Below, one piece after another: positions 57,850-64,000 of a stretch of 64,000 bases of DNA. The translations under genes and the position numbers were made by a program. Source of the DNA: Cryptomeria japonica (taxonomy: Eukaryota; Streptophyta; Pinopsida; Cupressales; Cupressaceae); assembly GCF_030272615.1 (NCBI RefSeq), contig NC_081412.1:548234488-548298487 (forward strand), in the 5' to 3' direction. The stretch's first letter is position 1, and each line of letters starts with the position of its first letter. The notes under the pieces were generated by a model. It worked only from the letters and a program-made list of their open reading frames with translations, was not told where the DNA came from and made no database searches.

Positions 57850-60800
57850 ATGGCTCAAACCCGATCGCGATCAAGGCAACGAGAAATAGAAATTGAGGAA
57901 GAAGAGGACAACCTCAATGAATTTCAAGAAGCACTTGGAGGAAATGTAAATGATGAAAACCCAAGTAGTCCCACTCCTTCAACAATCGAAAGGGTTCAGC
58001 ATAACCCTCTCTTTAACAGATTATTTGATGAAATTCTCAGGAGCAATGCGGATGCTCACTTCTTAAGACTTGCTCAAGAAGGAGCCAAACTCCCCTCAGA
58101 CTTTGATCTTGCCCAATTAAGACAAGCATCAGAAAGACAAAGTCGCCATGAGGAGGAAAGACGTAGAGATCCCATCAGATATAACATCCCTCGAGGTAAC
58201 CCACCACCTCCTCCTCCAAATGAAATGGAGATGTTGCGGCAACAAGTTGCGAATCTCGCCCAACAACTTCATAGTGGTGTTAAGACCAATCAATTCTCAC
58301 TTAACGACATCTGTCCCTATCCGTTTGATAGGAATCTTTATATGCCACCCTTTCCACGCGGGTTCGAAACACCAAAATTCGAAAAATATAGAGGAAAGGG
58401 AGATCCCCGCGATCATGTCCGAGAATTTCATTCCGCTTGTCTCGAAGTTGCATATGAAGACACATACTTAATGCGCCTTTTTCCCCAAAGCTTGGGAGGA
58501 ACAACCACATCATGGTTTTCCCGACTTCCAGGAGGCATTAGAACATTTGAGGAACTCATCCAGAAGTTCCTATCTCATTACTCTTATAACATTGAACGTG
58601 ACATCACCATGGCTGATCTATGCAATACCAAACAAAAACCAGGTGAACTATTCTCAGTATTCCTGCAACGATGGCGCCAAATGTCTAGCAGACGTTCTCT
58701 TTAGTTACCTGAACGAGAACTAGTGGAAATTTTCATTTCCAACTTAAACGAAGAAATGGAATTTCACCTGGATGTCAAAGACACAGACTCCTTTAACGAT
58801 ATGATCACCAAAGGTATAAAATGTGAAAGGGCACTCATCAAGAAAGGACTCATCAAAATCTTTAATGAACCAAAAGATGGTCCTCGCCCGCGATTCAATA
58901 GTGATAAACCAAACTTCTGGAACAAGAATAAGAATATCGTCAACGATGGGGTTGTGGATGCTCGAACTATCCAAAATGCACAACCTGTGGTTCGGTTTGC
59001 AGGACAAAATCCTCCACCTCAAAATAACACAAATGTCCTTTTTAATCAAGGTCGCATCACATGTCAGGATGAACCAAGACCTCGTCCACAAAAACAAAAA
59101 TGCACATACACTCCCTTAGGGGAACCCATTGAAACAGTGATGCGACAACTCATTTCTCAGAATTTGATCACTCTACCTAAGCTATCAAACTATGAGCCTC
59201 AGGTCAAACCGGCATGGTGGAGAGATACTGAACATTGTGAGTTCCATCAAGGACGAGGACACAAGACAAGTAATTGTCACCGATTGAAAGATCTCATTCA
59301 AGATCTTATTGACCGAGGAGAAATTGAAATTGAAGGGCATGACCCAAAAACAACCAATAATGATCATCAGATGTTCAAGAATCCACTTCCATCGCAAGAT
59401 CAAAGGGGTCCTTCGACGTCCAGTCGAGGTCCTGATACCACTGATTATACGCAAGCTGCGTATAATTACACTATAAATCACCTGTATGATGCCAGTGAAC
59501 AAATTGCAACCATAACCTTCAAAAATCCCACCTCAAATTGCAATGTTGTTACACGTCGTGGCAAGGTCACCATCAAGGCAGCTCCACAAGGCACCACCTC
59601 CGTCCCAAAGCAGTACAATCTTGTGGAACAATTAGACAAAACCCCTGCACTTATATCCATTTTGGAGCTTTTGCGTCTGTCACCCTCTCATAAAACAATC
59701 TTGGATCAAGCACTCCAAGAGGCGTCAGTCCCTGCAAATCTAAATACGGACCAATTTCAAGCCATGGTTGGAAGTCTAAAGTCATCACCTTGTCTCACTT
59801 TTTCTGAAAGTGACAACTCTTCCTTCCAGCAACCTCATAACGCCTCACTCCACATTGAAGGCTTCGTCAACCAACACAGGATCAAGCGAGTCTTGATCGA
59901 TAATGGAGCAGGCCTAAACATTTGCACACTACAGTTGGTCACAGCATTGGGATATGCAATAGAATCAGTGGATCCTCGTAAGAAGATCACCATCAAAGCC
60001 TATGATGATGCAGAGCGTTCATCCAAAGGAGCTGTGGTACTACCAATCCGAGTGGGCCCTGTGGTAAAGCATATCATTTGTCAGGTTCTGGACCTTCCTC
60101 TGCCATATAATCTATTATTAGGGAGACCTTGGATACATGCCATGCAAGCTGTTCCATCTACCTACCATCAATGTATCAAGTTCCCACATAATGGTGCAGA
60201 GATCACAATCCTGGGCGATGCAAATCCCTTTGCATTTTGCCATAATATCAGCCATCAACCAGAGATTACTGTTCCTAATAATAGGGAAGCCATTTCCTCC
60301 ACATCATATATAAATCCCGCCTCTCTTGCCAGTTCGAACACCCCTATACCCAAGCAAGAAAAGCTTAAGATGAAAATCGCAGAGGAAGGTCCTGGAGAAT
60401 ACAACTTGAGTCAGCTCTTTTGTGTGGGACAAATGCCCACTTCTCCTAGAACACATGGTAAACCACAGCAGTTGCTCCAGCAACCACTAATCACGCCTCC
60501 ATGTGCCTTAACGCCTTTCATTCTTGGAAAGAGTCAAGAGGAAGAGACACAAGATGAGGACCTGGCGGACTGGATCTATAAGGATCCCATCACCACTGAC
60601 ATACCGCGAGTTACACTTCCTACGGAACAATATGGCAAAGGCCTCCTCATTATGCAAAGAATGGGATATGATGGTCAAAGTGCTTTGGGATCCTGCAAAC
60701 AAGGACGACAGGAACCGCTGCTGCCAGAGTTCAAGCCCAAAGGTAATACAGGCCTAGGCTTTGAAAAAGAGATCCTTCCTAAACTTAGATTCAAAGGAAA

Positions 60801-63800
60801 ACCCAGCAAACCATTTTGCCCACCTACTGCAAAGAGGATACCTTTCATAATCAAAGCACCATCAAGCACTATCCCCACTGCCCCCTCAAGGCTCACAACT
60901 CCACCATCACCAATGTCACTCATCCCATCAAACGAACCAGTAATCCTATCAGCAACACCATTTGTAGCAGCAACTATATTGGAACCCGCAGCAGCATCTA
61001 TGGCACCAGTAGTTCCAGCAGAAGCCACTGAGTCACCATTACCAATACTTCCAGTAACAAATCCTTTAAACCCCATCACGGTTCCTGCAGCATTGATCAC
61101 CACAAGGATACATAAACCAATCACACCTGCCGTGTTTAACTCCAAAGACATCCCAGTATGGTATAGCAATCGGATGCTGGAGAGTGATTCAGAGACTAAC
61201 TCACATGAGTGGGAATTTGATTCTGTACAGCTTAACACTTCAGATGAGGAAGACACGTCACCACCTCCGCCACGCAAAGACATTCCTGTTTACGGAGAAG
61301 CACAGATAAAGACCACTTGGGTACCTGAGCTGGAAACATCTTCCACAGACCCTACGTCTCATCCTACGCCGGATTCTGACAGGGAGAGTACCATCAACGA
61401 CCTTCACCACACTGTCTTAACCCTCACTGATACATCTCCCGCACTTAACTTAATCGATGAAGTAATGCCCATTATCCACCCTGAACTCATCGAATGGAAC
61501 CAACCAAATCCCCCATGTCTTGACCTCTTCCAAAACGATGAGGCTATCATTGACTTTTTGGAATTAAGGGATAATCTACCAAGCGGGGATCACAAAGCTG
61601 GATTCGCCATTGAACTTAATAGCGCAGCATACTTCGGGGTGGATGCCAAACCCTTCAGCTGCAAAAATATAACATTAAAACATGGATCTTCCAGTGAAAA
61701 CCACACTGTGGCACTGTTTGATCCAACAAAAGTAAAAAGAAAGAGCGTATCCAACGGTGAAAACCTCTCTGAGGCGCCTGAGGATGAAGGGTTTGACATT
61801 CTCCCTGCTAGTACACAACAGGAACGATCAACGATCCTCATTGAGGAGACCAATGAATACAATGTGGGGACTCTTGAAAACCCTCATATCATACATCTGG
61901 CATCTCTTCTCACTCCAGAGGAACAGCCTCAATTTATAGAGTTCTTCCAACAGCGTCAGATCAACTTTGCATGGTCATATGCAGACATGCCTGGGCTTGA
62001 TCCTGATTTAGTCATGCATCATCTCACAGTAGCAAAAGGAGCCAAACCTGTCAAGCAGAAGCTTCGTAAGATGCATCCTCAGATTGCCGTGCTAGTCAAA
62101 ACAGAACTCAAGAAACTCCTGGATGTTGGTTTCATTAGACCAATTGATTATGCAGAATGGATCTCCAATATTGTGCCAGTTGGCAAACCAAAAGGGGGCA
62201 TCCGCATTTGTACAGACTTCAGAGATCTAAATAAAGCATGTCCTAAGGATGACTTCCCTCTACCAAATATTGACATCATAGTAGATTTGACAGCAGGACA
62301 TGCCATGCTTTCACTCATGGATGGCTTTTCAGGATACAATCAAATAAAGATCGCACCAGAGGACCAACATAAGACAGCCTTCACATGTCCATGGGGCACA
62401 TACTGCTGGAATGTAATGCCTTTTGGTCTAAAAAATGCAGGAGCGACTTATCAAAGAGCAATGACTACCATCTTCCATGACATGATGCATACTATGATGG
62501 AAGATTATGTGGATGACTTACTAGCAAAATCACTTACTAGAGAAGGACATCTCCACATCTTAGATCAAATCTTTGATAGACTGGAACAATATCATGTTCG
62601 ACTCAACCCAAAGAAATGTGTCTTTGGAGTAACCTCCGGGAAGCTTCTAGGATACATTGTCTCAAGCAAAGGCATTGAGGTCGACCCAGCAAAGGTAAAA
62701 GCTATCATGGACATGCCACCACCAAGGAATATCAGTCAGCTAAGGACACTACAAGGACGGCTTCAATCCATCCGAAGATTCATTGCACAATTGGCTGATA
62801 AGTGTCACCCATTTACACATTTGCTACACAAGAACATCCGCTTTCAGTGGGATGCTCGATGCCAGCAAGCATTTCAGACACTTAAAGACTATCTCATGAA
62901 TCCACCATTGCTGATGCCACCAGATCCAAGTAGACCATTGTTACTCTATATCTCGGCAACAAGTACAGCATTGGGTGTACTACTGGCACAACATAATGCA
63001 GAAGGAAAAGAGTGTGCTATTTACTACATCTCTCGCACACTGGTGGGCTATGAACTCAATTACACACCTATTGAGCGAGCTTGCCTAGCAGTAATCTTGG
63101 CAGCCACTAAACTGAGGCACTATCTGTTAACACACAAGGTGCAACTCATTGCAAAGATTGATCCACTCAAGTATTTACTTAACAAAGCAGCATTGACAGG
63201 TCGCTTAGCTAAATGGGTAATGATTCTAAGTGAATTCGACATCGAGTATGTGGACCGTAAAGCTATCAAAGGTCAGGTCATTGCAGATCAATTGGCCGAT
63301 GCACCACTCATAGGCGATCATCCTCTCATTTCCAATTTTCCAGATGAAGAGATATTCATGATCACAGAAGCACAGCCATGGAAACTATATTTTGATGGTT
63401 CATACACTAGGCATGGCTCGGGGGCAGGCATTCTGTTTATCACACCTCAAGGTGATAGCATCCCGAAGTCTTACAGGCTCACATTTCCATGCACAAACAA
63501 CATAGCAGAGTATGAGGCCTTGATCACGGGACTCAGGTTAGCCGTACAATGGAAATTACAAGAACTACAAGTATATGGCGACTCGCAACTGGTCATTCGA
63601 CAAGCAACAGATGAATATCAGACCAAAGATGATAAACTCATGCCATATAAGCAAATGGTGGACACTCTAAAGACATCATTTACTACTATCACTTTTGAGC
63701 AGATACCAAGAGATCAGAATCGAGCTGCTGACGCTATGGCTACCATCGCATCTCTACTAGATCTTCCACAGAATTCAACACGCTACGAGTTCTTGGTAGA

Positions 63801-64000
63801 ACAGCTTTGGATCCCCGCTTATGATATCCCCGAATCTGAAATGATATGTTGCCTTGTTGGTTCTGAATCCCCATGGTACGGTGAGTTCTACACCTATCTC
63901 CGCGATCACACCCTTCCTCCCAACCAATCAAATAACCAACGTAAAACCTTCATTCGCCAAACTGCTCGATATACCATTATTGCCGAAACCCTATACCGAC
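57850..64000 (+). CDS. Element D gag-pol polyprotein, one in-frame TAG, open at the window edge
   Basis: ATG 57850 (context AAAATGGC) opens one frame of at least 2050 codons; I read every codon from 58705 to the edge and found no stop. The only lesion is TAG at 58702 (codon 285), where A has CAG. Order by codon: acidic N-terminus; capsid-type gag about 188-260; knuckle CX2HX4HX4C at 463-476; protease DNGAG at 684 and LLLGRPWIH at 755; G-patch-like YGKGLLIMQRMGYDG from 928; a Pro/Ser/Thr-rich linker to about 1330; RT with YVDD at 1553-1556; a first RNase H (about 1690-1815) in which the expected TDAS motif reads ISAT; a second RNase H with D1849, E1889, D1911 and D1961; and the start of integrase. 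Gag and pol are fused in one frame with no shift or stop between them. Dual RNase H marks the Tat lineage. Confidence 0.93.

Larger units (their letters stand above)
53343..64000 (+). mobile_element. Element D: Tat-type Ty3/gypsy retrotransposon, 5' part
   Basis: 5' LTR 53343-55133, primer site, 2.7-kb leader, leader ORF and gag-pol, running off the right edge inside the integrase region. It is close to A in the internal region, but its LTR has diverged and is longer. Being almost free of lesions, it is the best candidate here for a recently autonomous copy. Confidence 0.94.

Noticed and set aside
1-64000. tRNA, rRNA or bacterial operon signals
   Set aside because: I saw no cloverleaf or rRNA motif. 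The tRNA-like matches are only primer-binding sites next to LTRs.

Overview
This window looks like nuclear DNA from a large, repeat-rich seed-plant genome, most likely a gymnosperm or conifer (inference; no host gene names the species). I could support no ordinary single-copy host gene. More than 80% of the window is nested Ty3/gypsy LTR retrotransposons of the Tat type: order gag-PR-RT-RH-second RNase H-INT, with an extra antisense plant-mobile-domain (PMD) ORF between pol and the 3' LTR in two of them. Five elements (A-E are my labels, with D and F sharing one locus) can be traced.

Left half (1-38924), three levels of nesting. Element C lies on the minus strand: its 5' LTR is 37651-38924, with a tRNA-Lys-type primer site, and its leader continues at 1-1424; the rest is outside the window. 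Element B (+, 1425-37242; LTRs 1425-2453 and 36210-37242) inserted into the C leader. Element A (+, 3362-21873; two 1386-bp LTRs; target duplication AGTTC) inserted into the B leader. A is structurally complete, but its 2430-codon gag-pol frame carries about 20 in-frame stops and no frameshift. B is older, with many stops and at least four frameshifts.

Middle (38925-50432): degenerate DNA with spliced-looking exon fragments, a ~112-bp tandem repeat, a ~358-bp tandem satellite, a ~3.1-kb minus-strand pseudogene of an unrecognised (possibly transposase-like) family, and a ~3.3-kb almost pure purine tract made of minisatellite repeats.

Right part (50433-64000): the 3' end of minus-strand element F (LTR 50433-51569, polypurine tract, post-pol region), with element D inserted into it (+, from 53343, runs off the window). 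D is the best preserved: one gag-pol frame opens at 57850 and is still open at 64000 with a single TAG.

Features that ordinary annotation would miss: (1) a 127-codon leader ORF before gag, intact in A and D, whose differences are mostly synonymous; (2) short-motif arrays (AGCGCTATTG in A) in the 5' leader that recur in opposite orientation upstream of the antisense PMD ORF; (3) a hairpin exactly 21 bp upstream of the TATA box in three LTR families, with a compensatory base-pair change; (4) a G-patch motif between protease and RT; (5) a short GGTGAAAACC...GGCGCC motif shared by the PR-RT linker and the post-pol region.
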